From Ktedonobacteria bacterium brp13 (GTDB lineage Bacteria > Chloroflexota > Ktedonobacteria > Ktedonobacterales > Ktedonobacteraceae): DNA of 64,000 nt. The stretch lies in contig AP024096.1 in assembly GCA_015099395.1 (NCBI GenBank), positions 620,001-684,000 on the forward strand. Reading direction: 5' to 3'. Within the stretch, counting starts at the first letter, position 1, and every line of letters starts with the position of its first letter. The position numbers and the translations under genes are program-made. The notes under the pieces were generated by a model, which had not been told where the DNA came from, did no database searches, and saw only the letters and a program-made list of their open reading frames with translations. Below are positions 8,788 to 17,044 of this stretch, piece after piece.

Positions 8788-9690
8788 TTACGCTGATACG
8801 TCATTAAAAGCAGTCTGCGTTGGCGCTGGATCCAGGCCGTAAACGATACGCAACTCTCTTGCCTTACGAGGACGCAAGAGGATAAATGCGATCGGCAACA
8901 GAAAAACACAGTACAGTCCACCACCCAGCAGTGCGGCCGTTAATGAGACGTTGAGTACCTGATGTGGGTTTATAGCTAATTGCAGTATACCTGGAAAATC
9001 ATGGGCCGCATGCAACAAGATGCCAGGCCAGATCGATCCGCTACGCAAACGCAATGCAGCTAGAACTACACCCATACTAAAACCAAGCAGGATCTGTGCA
9101 ATTATATAGTTCAACGTAATGCCCGAGAACACATTGCTAATGTGAGCAAGAGCGAATAAAGCCGATGAGATAAGTACTGAGGGCCAGATACCGATGCGTA
9201 AAGAGCTCTGGAGCAGGATGCCGCGAAAGAAACCTTCCTCTGCAATACCTACGAGCACAACAATGATCACAGCCATAATGATCATCGATGTATTGCTTTT
9301 TGCCAGTATTGCCGGTATTGCGAAAAAGGTGACTCCCACGAGAAAGAGAAAAGGCGCGATATAGAGCGCAAGATCTCTACCCCGTATGCCACGTGTAAAG
9401 CCTGTCCTGGACCACCAACCCAGCAACGCCAGGGGAACGAGCGTTACCAATACATACACACTCTCACCAATAAGTTCTTTTTGGATGAAAGTGATATGCC
9501 AGTGTACAACCAATGGGGTGAGGATAAAACTAACGACGCGCAATAAAACAATAAAATACACAAAAAGTAGTATCGTTCCAAGCCATGGATGCGACGTAAG
9601 CCAATTTTGTAGTCGTGGAAAGCGCGGCCTCTTATCGCCATCATTCTCTTTATATAATGGCGTTGCAAAAGAAGAAAGATGGTCCTGCAT
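8788..9690 (-). CDS. CPBP family intramembrane glutamic endopeptidase
   Basis: An integral membrane protease of the CAAX/Abi (Rce1-like) family, about 300 residues with roughly eight helices. The three family motifs are present: EEGFFRG with the catalytic glutamate pair, FALAHISN, and LLHAAHD. The reading frame extends to a TTG at 9738, but the ATG at 9690 has an AGAAGGA site upstream and is the better start. The family processes prenylated or other membrane proteins and in bacteria is often linked to bacteriocin immunity; no such partner is nearby. It ends at a strong terminator. Confidence 0.85.
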   Translation of the reverse strand: MQDHLSSFATPLYKENDGDKRPRFPRLQNWLTSHPWLGTILLFVYFIVLLRVVSFILTPLVVHWHITFIQKELIGESVYVLVTLVPLALLGWWSRTGFTRGIRGRDLALYIAPFLFLVGVTFFAIPAILAKSNTSMIIMAVIIVVLVGIAEEGFFRGILLQSSLRIGIWPSVLISSALFALAHISNVFSGITLNYIIAQILLGFSMGVVLAALRLRSGSIWPGILLHAAHDFPGILQLAINPHQVLNVSLTAALLGGGLYCVFLLPIAFILLRPRKARELRIVYGLDPAPTQTAFNDVSA

Positions 9691-9915
9691 AGCACTCAGT
9701 ATCCTTCTGCCAATTCTATATATAAGGGTACAACACAACGTATTAACGGACTTCAGTATAACACAGCCTTATACATGCCTGTCCATCACAATCATACAGC
9801 AATTTGGGTAACCTTGCTTGCTTTTTGAGCATTAAAGGATAGTTATAGTTGTGCCGAGTACAATAAAATAGGAAGACACTGCGGTTGTTCTGTTGCAGTT
9901 GAAAGGGTATACACT

Positions 9916-10377
9916 ATGCCAGATTATCAGTACGCATTAACCATTCAGGCTTCCCCTGACAAGATCGAAGAATTCATTTCGAAAGTCGATAACCTCCCGA
10001 AGTACTTGCCCACTACAAAAAAAGCCGAAGCAGAAAAAGGCGAGCGTGTACGCGTAGAAGGTGAGGCGAAAGGTCATAAATACAACTCGGACGGCTATTT
10101 CCGTGTAGATAAAGCCAGACATCGCATGGAATGGGGCTCCGATGGCGAGCAAAAATATTCCGGCTGGTTGCAGATTACACCGTTACCGCAGGGCAACGCA
10201 TCCGAGGTCACTGTCCACTTAACCTTTGAGCCATCACAAAAGGTCAACAAAAACTTAACCGAGCAGACCGGCAGCAAAGATACGACTATCGAAGAAGACT
10301 TGCAGCATGCCCTCATCTCAATCAAAAACATCTGCGAAGGGCACGGCGGCAAGGTTGAACCAAAGTCGAGCAAATAA
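9916..10377 (+). CDS. SRPBCC-fold protein
   Basis: A 153-residue cytoplasmic protein of the START/SRPBCC (polyketide cyclase-like) fold. It begins with the typical pattern YQYALTIQASPDKIEEFISKV, an extended strand and helix with a Pro-rich break (NLPKYLP), then alternating beta strands and a long C-terminal helix. Such proteins bind small hydrophobic ligands in a central cavity; the ligand is unknown here. A GAAAGGG ribosome site precedes the ATG by eight bases. It is monocistronic, with a hairpin terminator downstream. Confidence 0.8.
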   Translation: MPDYQYALTIQASPDKIEEFISKVDNLPKYLPTTKKAEAEKGERVRVEGEAKGHKYNSDGYFRVDKARHRMEWGSDGEQKYSGWLQITPLPQGNASEVTVHLTFEPSQKVNKNLTEQTGSKDTTIEEDLQHALISIKNICEGHGGKVEPKSSK

Positions 10378-10443
10378 GATAAGAGATAAAACTCTTACAG
10401 CCTACCAGGCAGTGACACTCCATACGATGGATCGCTTCGTGAC

Positions 10444-10497
10444 AGCGAACAGTGAGATAGCCAACAACAACGTTGTCTCACTGTCGCTTTTTGTTTC
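10444..10497 (+). terminator. terminator of SRPBCC gene
   Basis: A stem of AGCGAACAGTGAGA (10444-10457) with TCTCACTGTCGCT (10476-10488), one bulge, followed by TTTTTGTTTC. It lies between convergent genes. Confidence 0.75.
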
Positions 10498-10539
10498 AAC
10501 AACCTCACCAATAGATAAACACCGAGGATAAGAGATCGT

Positions 10540-11415
10540 CTAAACAGATCTTGTGAGTACTGGGAAATGCGCAGGCTGTCCTAACAGAGCAAGTTTGGCG
10601 GCAGTGTCTGGCGAACAGGCCGTGAAGGTCACTATATGGTGCGCAGGAACAATCGGCACAATGAGGGCAGTACTCGCAAGCAATAAACGACCAACCTGCG
10701 GATGATGCAGTTCCTTCTCATATGAAAAATCACACGACTCTTGAATGTTATGCTGCGACCACCAGCTACGAAATTCCGGACTTGCTTGCTGTAGATCCGC
10801 AAGAAATTGCTCAAACCAGACATCGCCAGCATAGCGATCATAGCTAGAACGAAATTGCATGATGGCATGCTGTGCAGCCTGTTCCCAATCAACATAAAGC
10901 TGACGCGACGAAGGCTGAACAAAGATATTCCATATTCTATTGCGCTCTCTTTCAGAAAGAAGAGAAAAATCGCCGAACACATGACATGCACTTTCATTCC
11001 AGGCGACCACACCAAGACGGTGATCAACAAGATAGGCTGGATTTGTGCCTAACGCATCCAGCATTGCCTGCAAGTTCTTAGCGTGAGGGAGCGAGCCACC
11101 ATCAGAGGTCTCATTGGAGACTGGAACCATACCGCGCGCAAGGATAAAAAGGTGACGGCGCTCTTCTCTCTCCAGCCGCAAGGTTTCGGCCAGGCTTTCG
11201 AGTACCTGCTCAGAGACAGTGATAGGGCGACCTTGTTCAAGCCAGGTATACCAGGAAACACCAACGCCTGTGAGTTGCGCGACCTCATCCCGTCGGAGTC
11301 CAGGGGTTCGTCTACGACCAACAACCGGCAGTCCAAACTGCTCTGGACGCAGAAGAGCACGCCGTGTCTTCAAGAAATCTGCAAGTTCCGCCCGCCTTCT
11401 TGTGTCATCCCGCAT
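10540..11415 (-). CDS. XRE-family regulator with MmyB-like ligand domain
   Basis: A 291-residue transcription factor. Residues 1-80 form an XRE helix-turn-helix (RRTPGLRRDEVAQLTGVGVS then WYTWLEQGR), and residues 100-290 form the MmyB-like PAS-related domain with the usual conserved pieces NPAYLVDHRLGVVAWN and ARFRS-like FRSSYDRYAGD. Such regulators commonly sit divergent from a short-chain dehydrogenase and control it, as seen here with the SDR gene 184 bases away. A strong AGGAGGAGG site precedes the start. Confidence 0.88.
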   Translation of the reverse strand: MRDDTRRRAELADFLKTRRALLRPEQFGLPVVGRRRTPGLRRDEVAQLTGVGVSWYTWLEQGRPITVSEQVLESLAETLRLEREERRHLFILARGMVPVSNETSDGGSLPHAKNLQAMLDALGTNPAYLVDHRLGVVAWNESACHVFGDFSLLSERERNRIWNIFVQPSSRQLYVDWEQAAQHAIMQFRSSYDRYAGDVWFEQFLADLQQASPEFRSWWSQHNIQESCDFSYEKELHHPQVGRLLLASTALIVPIVPAHHIVTFTACSPDTAAKLALLGQPAHFPVLTRSV

Positions 11416-11599
11416 ATGGTCTCTTTCCTCCTCCTGAAATATAGCCTGTTACTTTTACACCTATGATAACTACACTCCTGGTTCCAGCTATTCCTTGACG
11501 CTACACTACTACTAGACAAGACACAGACAGAAAACATATACGCTGTATATCTTGTCGCAGATGCTCATTTTATCGATTTTCAACGAAAGGCACACTATA

Positions 11600-12493
11600 A
11601 TGTCAAAAGTCTGGTTTATCACAGGAAGCTCACGAGGCATAGGGCGCAGTCTCGTCGAGGCCGTTCTGGCGCATGGAGACCTCGTGGTTGCGACAGCTCG
11701 CAACCCTGAACAACTCAACGACCTCGTCGCAACGTATGGGCAGCAGATGCGTGCCGTAGCCCTGGACGTTACCAATCTTGAGCAGATTCATGCGGCGATC
11801 GCGACCGCCATCGCTGCCTTTGGTCGGCTCGACGTCGTGGTCAATAATGCCGGTTACGCCAATGTGGCCTCTATCGAAGAGACCACCGAAGCAGACTGGC
11901 ATGCCCAGATCGCTACGAATATGTGGGGCGTGATCAACGTGACACGAGCCGCTCTCCCGCTTCTGCGCAAGCAACGCTCTGGCCACTTTATACAGGTCTC
12001 CTCAACTGGTGGCCGCCTGGGTGCGGCAGGACTGGGTCCTTATCAAACCGCGAAATGGGCGATCGAAGGCTTCTCTGAAGTCCTCTTACGGGAAGTGGCA
12101 CCCCTGGGTATCAAGGTCACACTGATCGAGCCAGGCGCTTTCCGCACCAACTGGGGTGGTTCCTCGATGGCCGTTACAGAACCAATTGAGGATTATCGCA
12201 ACACCGTCGGCTTCCTATTAGAGTACCACAATCAAGCCGGTAGCGAAGCAGGTGATCCAGCGAAGGCTGCTCAGGCCATCATCACTATCGTCAACGAGAA
12301 AAATCCGCCACTACGTCTCCTCCTGGGCAAAGATGCAGTCAAGCTCATCCGCAGTATCGACCAGGCCAAACTCGCCGAGACCGACCGCTGGGAGCAACTC
12401 AGCTCCTCCACCGACTTCGATGACAGCGATCTGGCGCGACGAAGGATGGACGAGGACCGTTGGGCACACATTGGAGCACCACAATCCAACTAG
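11600..12493 (+). CDS. short-chain dehydrogenase/reductase
   Basis: A 297-residue classical SDR oxidoreductase. The Rossmann dinucleotide motif TGSSRGIG is at 8-15, DVTNLEQI marks the adenine-pocket Asp, NNAG follows in strand 4, and YQTAK carries the catalytic Tyr and Lys. ARNPEQL after strand 2 has Arg at the position that favours NADPH. The ATG at 11600 with GAAAGG upstream is preferred over the in-frame ATG at 11552. It is divergent from the XRE regulator, which probably represses it; the substrate is unknown. Confidence 0.9.
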   Translation: MSKVWFITGSSRGIGRSLVEAVLAHGDLVVATARNPEQLNDLVATYGQQMRAVALDVTNLEQIHAAIATAIAAFGRLDVVVNNAGYANVASIEETTEADWHAQIATNMWGVINVTRAALPLLRKQRSGHFIQVSSTGGRLGAAGLGPYQTAKWAIEGFSEVLLREVAPLGIKVTLIEPGAFRTNWGGSSMAVTEPIEDYRNTVGFLLEYHNQAGSEAGDPAKAAQAIITIVNEKNPPLRLLLGKDAVKLIRSIDQAKLAETDRWEQLSSSTDFDDSDLARRRMDEDRWAHIGAPQSN

Positions 12494-12644
12494 CAAACCA
12501 CGCAGTAATCCCACACACTACTCCGGCACTCATTCCCATTGTCGCAGTAGCCATAGAAAGAACAACGTTGCAGATGTCGCTCAATTGCTACTGAGCGACA
12601 TCTAACAACATTGTATACAGTATCTCTAGAGTAGCTAAATCCCA

Positions 12645-12894
12645 CTATCACCTGTAGATTACCATTAAACCCTTGTCCCCCTCTTTGAGGGGGGAGATAG
12701 CTTTAGCTATCGGGGGGAGCTATCCTTCACTTCTGCTGCTCACTACTATTCTACGCTAGCTATCGATTTTGTATACTTAAGCCGAATCATTTCCTGTTTG
12801 GCGATTGCTAGCGTTTTGCTCCCCCCGATAGCTAATGCTATCTCCCCCCTCCGAGAGGCTCACCTGGATAGGTTTTTTGGCCTATCCAGGTGAT
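12645..12894. repeat. MITE-like element, short copy B
   Basis: About 250 bases beginning CTATCACCTG and containing the two facing blocks GTCCCCCTCTTTGAGG and CTCCCCCCGATAGC. The right part has GCTCACCTGGATAGG facing CCTATCCAGGTGA, which differs from the ends of copies A and C. It looks like an internally deleted or rearranged relative. Together with copy C and about 270 bases of plain DNA with one more CTATCACCTG end (13551) it fills the gap from 12494 to 13683, in which I see no gene. Confidence 0.65.
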
Positions 12895-12962
12895 CTTCAT
12901 AGAAGAAAATGCACACGAACATTCAGTATTATATATAAAGCATGTATTAAACTCATATATCA

Positions 12963-13409
12963 CTATCACCCCGAAACTCGCCAAAAACTCGTCCCCCTCT
13001 CGGAGGGGGGAGATAGCTTTAGCTATCGGGGGGAGCCATCCTCGCCTTCTGCTCTCGATGACTCTTCTACGCCAACCATCTCCCGTTCGGACGTAGATTT
13101 CGTCATCGAGGATAACAGACGATAAAGGTGAGCGTGATAAAGAGCGTTTAATTCGAGATTATAACGTTATTCGAACATTTACTCCCCCCGATAGCTAAAG
13201 CTATCTCCCCCCTCAAAGAGGGGGACAAGGGCTTAATTGCACTATACAGGCAATAGTGAACGTTATTGGCAAGTGACATGACGCATTTGTCATGGCGTCC
13301 CATCTGTCTCCATTGGCCTGGAAGGCGGTTTCATGGCCTATTTCCAAAAAACCTACACTGGTGAGCCTCCGAGAGGGGGACGAGTTTTTTGGTAGTTTTC
13401 AGGTGATAG
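12963..13409. repeat. MITE-like element with terminal inverted repeats, copy C
   Basis: The most complete copy, 447 bases. The left end CTATCACCCCGAAACTCGCC and the complement of the right end CTATCACCTGAAAACTACC are followed by the same AAAAACTCGTCCCCCTCTCG, giving terminal inverted repeats of about 44 bases. The interior matches copy A at 4801-5240 nearly base for base over long stretches, including TTTAATTCGAGATTATAACG. No reading frame encodes a transposase, so it would be non-autonomous. Confidence 0.8.
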
Positions 13410-13683
13410 CGCATATTAAACCTCCCTCAAAGACCATCATGAAAAAGGTTCACCACCCAGGATGAAAACGCCATTTTCAGAAGAGAGGGAGGCATAAGCT
13501 ACATTTCCTGTAGAGCATGCACTCCCTCTGGCAGAGATAATATTCGCTATCACCTGTAAGGGTAGCTAAAACTCCTGCCTCCCTTTTTGTACATTTTGCA
13601 CTACATCATCTATTTCATCCAGCTATAGACATGATGAGATCGGTAAATGTTTGCTGTGCCTTAATCTATCTATTTCCACACCG

Positions 13684-14388
13684 CTACCGCCGTGGAAATG
13701 GTAAGGCCCAGATCCAGACACAGGCGACGAAGGCGACGCTCCCCAGAATGACCAGCAAATGGAAGATTTCGTGATAGCCCCAGATCCGTGGAAACGGATC
13801 TGGCTTCTTCAACGCGTAAACGACAGCCCCGATCGTGTACAGGATACCTCCAAGCAGCAGCAGCGCGACTGCATACCAGGGGATCAAAGCCAGGAATGAA
13901 GGTATCGCTAATACCACCACCCAGCCCATGCCGACATAGAGTACGGCAGTGAACCAGCGTGGCAACTTAATGGTGAGAATAGAGGTACCAATACCGATCA
14001 GCGCTAATACCCAGATGACAATTAAGATGGTGAGGCGCAACCAACCATGCAAAATATTGAAGCACAGCGGGGTATACGTTCCCGCAATTAAGACAAAAAT
14101 ATTGGCATGGTCGATAGCACGAAAGACGCGCCGCCTCCCTGGACTCCACGTAATAATATGATAGATTGCACTTAATGTGTATAGTTCAATCATACTCAAG
14201 CCAAAGACCAACATTGAGATCATACGTGGAATATCTGTGCGACTCTGCCAGCAGAGGATAATCGTCAAAACAACTGCTGCAACCGCTGCGCCAGCATGCG
14301 ACCAACCACGCGTAAGAGGTTTCACTTTTAACGGGAGCGCTGTCAGGTGATCTTCTTGCGCTTGCTCGTCAATGTGTGTTTGTTTCAT
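13684..14388 (-). CDS. hemolysin III / PAQR family membrane protein
   Basis: A seven-helix membrane protein of about 234 residues. Family landmarks are ELYTLSAIYHIITWSP, the RAIDHANIFVLIAGTYTP stretch and the final GYHEIFHLLVILGS with the metal-ligand His pair. These Ser/His/Asp positions are those proposed to bind zinc in PAQR receptors. The ATG at 14388 has GCAGG seven bases upstream; the longer frame from 14427 has no ribosome site. The role in bacteria is not settled, despite the hemolysin name. It lies 52 bases after pyrC on the same strand. Confidence 0.85.
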   Translation of the reverse strand: MKQTHIDEQAQEDHLTALPLKVKPLTRGWSHAGAAVAAVVLTIILCWQSRTDIPRMISMLVFGLSMIELYTLSAIYHIITWSPGRRRVFRAIDHANIFVLIAGTYTPLCFNILHGWLRLTILIVIWVLALIGIGTSILTIKLPRWFTAVLYVGMGWVVVLAIPSFLALIPWYAVALLLLGGILYTIGAVVYALKKPDPFPRIWGYHEIFHLLVILGSVAFVACVWIWALPFPRR

Positions 14389-14440
14389 GAATATGCCTGC
14401 TATTCCTTTATGTAATGATGCTTCCATTGCTCAAAATGCG

Positions 14441-15766
14441 TTAGCAAGACTGCGTGTAAACAACACTTTTTCCACTACCCGCGCGCGCAATACAGGTACC
14501 CCGCACATAGCCCAACGCACCACGTACATACACTTGCTCGATCATCCCTTTGATATGGGTACCCGCGAACGGCGTCCAGCCACACTTCGATAGCATCTGC
14601 TCGTTCGTAATCACATACTCTTTCTGCGGATCAATCAAGACGATATCAGCATCTTTCCCAATCTCCAGCGCACCTTTGGTACTCAGTCCGAAGATACGTG
14701 CTGGATTCGTGACACAGCGCTCTATCACAGCCTGCAACGTAACCCGTCCCTGACTCGCTGCATTCAAAAGGAGAGGAAGCATCGTCTGCACTCCTGGAAT
14801 GCCTGAAGGAGCCTGCGCATATGGCTGCCGCTTCTCTTCCAACGTATGAGGAGCATGATCGGTCCCAATAGTATCGATGCTGTCGAAAAGACGCCACAGC
14901 GCTTGCTGATCTTCTCGACTCCGCAGAGGCGGATTAACCTTGCCAAGATTCCCTTTTTGCTGCTGATCCTCTTCAGTCAGGAAGAGGTGCAACGGCGTGA
15001 CTTCGCAGGTGACCCTCACCCCCTTCTGCTTCGCCTCCTGAATAAGCTCAAGCTCACGTTGCGTGGTCGTATGGGCAATATGCAGTCGCCGACCGGTCTT
15101 TTCAGCGATCGCCAGCGCACGACTCAGCGCAATCTGCGCACTCAGCGGCGGGCGCACCTGGTTATGATTCGTACTGCTTGCCAGAGATTGTGGACGCGCT
15201 AATGCGCCAAAGTACTGCAGCGACTGCTCGTCTTCAGCGTGTACGACCAGCGGCTTGTCGTGTGGGAAGGTTGAGAAATGACGGTAGAGCGGTGCGAACT
15301 CGGTCACCAGCAAAGAGCCAGTAGAGGAACCCATATAAAGCTTCATAGCGGCAACTTCATTTGCCAGACCAGCAGCCTCCTCGACATTCTCGGGCGTCGC
15401 CCCCAGATAGAGTCCATAGTCTACCACGGCCTTAGCTGCAGCCAGCGCCGCTTTCTCGTTAAGCTGCTCGCGACCCGTCACCGCTGGCTGCGTGTTCGGC
15501 ATATCTAAAATAGTGGTCACACCACCGGCTAGAGCCGCCTGTGTTCCACTCAAAAAATCTTCTTTATGCGTGCCACCCGGATCACGGAAGTGCACATGTG
15601 TATCGATAAAGCCTGGCAGGACCAGCAGTCCACTCGCATCTACGACCTCTTCTCCCGGCTCAGGCGTCAGTCCTTCAGCGATCTCAACGATCTTCTCAGC
15701 ACGTGTACGCAGATCCAGACGCCGCTGGCCTTCCGCTCCTACAAGTACACCATTACGAATGAGCAT
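14441..15766 (-). CDS. pyrC: dihydroorotase
   Basis: A 441-residue cyclic amidohydrolase that closes carbamoyl-aspartate to dihydroorotate in pyrimidine synthesis. The metal-binding DTHVHFRDPGG holds H57 and H59. The bridging lysine is in AAMKLYMGSSTG, HAED and HIAHTTT supply further ligands, and IGTDHAPHT contains the catalytic Asp. The last 25 residues (from about RGALGYVRG) extend past the usual end. It diverges from pyrD, with a hairpin in the shared leader region. Confidence 0.93.
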   Translation of the reverse strand: MLIRNGVLVGAEGQRRLDLRTRAEKIVEIAEGLTPEPGEEVVDASGLLVLPGFIDTHVHFRDPGGTHKEDFLSGTQAALAGGVTTILDMPNTQPAVTGREQLNEKAALAAAKAVVDYGLYLGATPENVEEAAGLANEVAAMKLYMGSSTGSLLVTEFAPLYRHFSTFPHDKPLVVHAEDEQSLQYFGALARPQSLASSTNHNQVRPPLSAQIALSRALAIAEKTGRRLHIAHTTTQRELELIQEAKQKGVRVTCEVTPLHLFLTEEDQQQKGNLGKVNPPLRSREDQQALWRLFDSIDTIGTDHAPHTLEEKRQPYAQAPSGIPGVQTMLPLLLNAASQGRVTLQAVIERCVTNPARIFGLSTKGALEIGKDADIVLIDPQKEYVITNEQMLSKCGWTPFAGTHIKGMIEQVYVRGALGYVRGTCIARAGSGKSVVYTQSC

Positions 15767-15811
15767 AGTTTCCCAATCCCTTCCCTATTTCTTTTAAGCA
15801 TACCTTACTAC

Positions 15812-15872
15812 TTATCCGAAAACCTGCGTGTGCGGGCACTAGCGACGCCAGTCGCGTTGGTTTTCGGAATAA
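15812..15872. promoter_or_regulatory. inverted repeat between pyrC and pyrD
   Basis: Arms TTATCCGAAAACC (15812-15824) and GGTTTTCGGAATAA (15859-15872) pair with one bulge. A second small hairpin GCGAC-GCCA-GTCGC (15842-15855) sits inside. The position between divergent pyrimidine genes suggests a shared operator or leader structure; the regulator is unknown and no PyrR site is recognisable. Confidence 0.5.
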
Positions 15873-15979
15873 GATCGTAACCAATTTCTTGCGCCATGTC
15901 AATTTCTATACCGATTGTATGCTATCATACGTGGGATAAAATTTTGCGGCTCAGCAAGCAAGAAAGAGCAGATAAGGTT

Positions 15980-17044
15980 ATGGTATTTAAATCTATTCTC
16001 CGTCCAGTGTTCTTCAAGGTATCGGCTGACGATCCAGAGAAAGCACATCATCTTGTCATGACATCCCTCGCACTGGCTTCAAAAAGCAAGGTGCTGCTCA
16101 GCATTATAGAGGCGGCGATGGCTTATAAATCACCGGCGCTAGCACGAACGGTCTTTGGCGTCGATTTTCCCAATCCGGTCGGGCTAGCCGGTGGCTTTGA
16201 TAAGAATGGCACGGCATTGCCAGCCCTGGCAGCCCTGGGCTTCGGTTTTATAGAAGCTGGTACAGTCACGCGCTACCAGCAGCCGGGCAATGCTCGACCA
16301 CGTATCTTCCGCTTCAGCGAAAACGAAGCACTCATTAATCGCATGGGCTTCCCCAACCAGGGTGCCGACGCAATTCGAGCACGGCTCGCCAGATCACCAC
16401 GTGTAAAGATCCCGATCGGTTGGAGTCTCGGCAAATCGAAGGTCACACCACAGGCAGAGGCAATCGAAGACTACCTGTATTCGTTACGGCAGTTGGACGA
16501 CTTCTCTGACTTCTTTACTATCAATGTCAGCTCACCCAATACGCCCGGCTTACGCAAACTACAGGATAAAGAGCCGCTTGACCAACTCCTCCACGCTATC
16601 GTGCAGGAGACCGCGACCCTGGCAAGTCAGCAGGGACGGGCACAGCCAAAAGCGGTCCTGGTAAAGATTGCGCCAGACCTCACGCAGGAGCAGATCGATG
16701 ATGTAATCGACGTCTGCCTGTCACGCAATGTCAACGGCATCATCGCCTCCAACACCACCCTTTCCCGCGCAGGACTGCAACGCGCAACGACCGAAGTCGG
16801 AGGCCTCAGTGGTCGCCCGCTACACGCACGTGCCTGCGCAATGGTCCAGTATATCTGCCAGCAGGTCGATGGAAAGATCCCCGTCGTAGGCGTGGGTGGT
16901 ATCTTCGGACCCGATGACGCCAAACGTATGTTCGATGCTGGAGCCAGCCTGATCCAGGTCTACACCAGCTTCATCTATGAAGGACCTGCTATCGCTAAAC
17001 AGATCAATACAGGTCTGCTCCAGTACACTCACGACACTCACTGA
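15980..17044 (+). CDS. pyrD: dihydroorotate dehydrogenase (quinone), class 2
   Basis: A membrane-associated flavoprotein that oxidises dihydroorotate to orotate with quinone. The N terminus SILRPVFFKVSADDPEKAHH is the class 2 signature. The FMN site includes NPVGLAGGFDKNG, the catalytic region is NVSSPNTPGLR, and GVGGIFGPDDA binds the FMN phosphate. The start is uncertain: an in-frame ATG at 15896 would add 28 residues without homology, and the ATG at 15980 starts where class 2 enzymes usually do. Its stop overlaps that of the convergent MFS gene by seven bases. Confidence 0.92.
   Translation: MVFKSILRPVFFKVSADDPEKAHHLVMTSLALASKSKVLLSIIEAAMAYKSPALARTVFGVDFPNPVGLAGGFDKNGTALPALAALGFGFIEAGTVTRYQQPGNARPRIFRFSENEALINRMGFPNQGADAIRARLARSPRVKIPIGWSLGKSKVTPQAEAIEDYLYSLRQLDDFSDFFTINVSSPNTPGLRKLQDKEPLDQLLHAIVQETATLASQQGRAQPKAVLVKIAPDLTQEQIDDVIDVCLSRNVNGIIASNTTLSRAGLQRATTEVGGLSGRPLHARACAMVQYICQQVDGKIPVVGVGGIFGPDDAKRMFDAGASLIQVYTSFIYEGPAIAKQINTGLLQYTHDTH

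Noticed and set aside
12645..13409. Insertion sequence
   Set aside because: Inverted repeats are present but there is no transposase frame; called MITE-like instead.
13672..13697. Hairpin ATTTCCAC/GTGGAAAT at the 3' end of the hemolysin III gene as terminator
   Set aside because: Overlaps the last codons and has no T tract; too weak to list.
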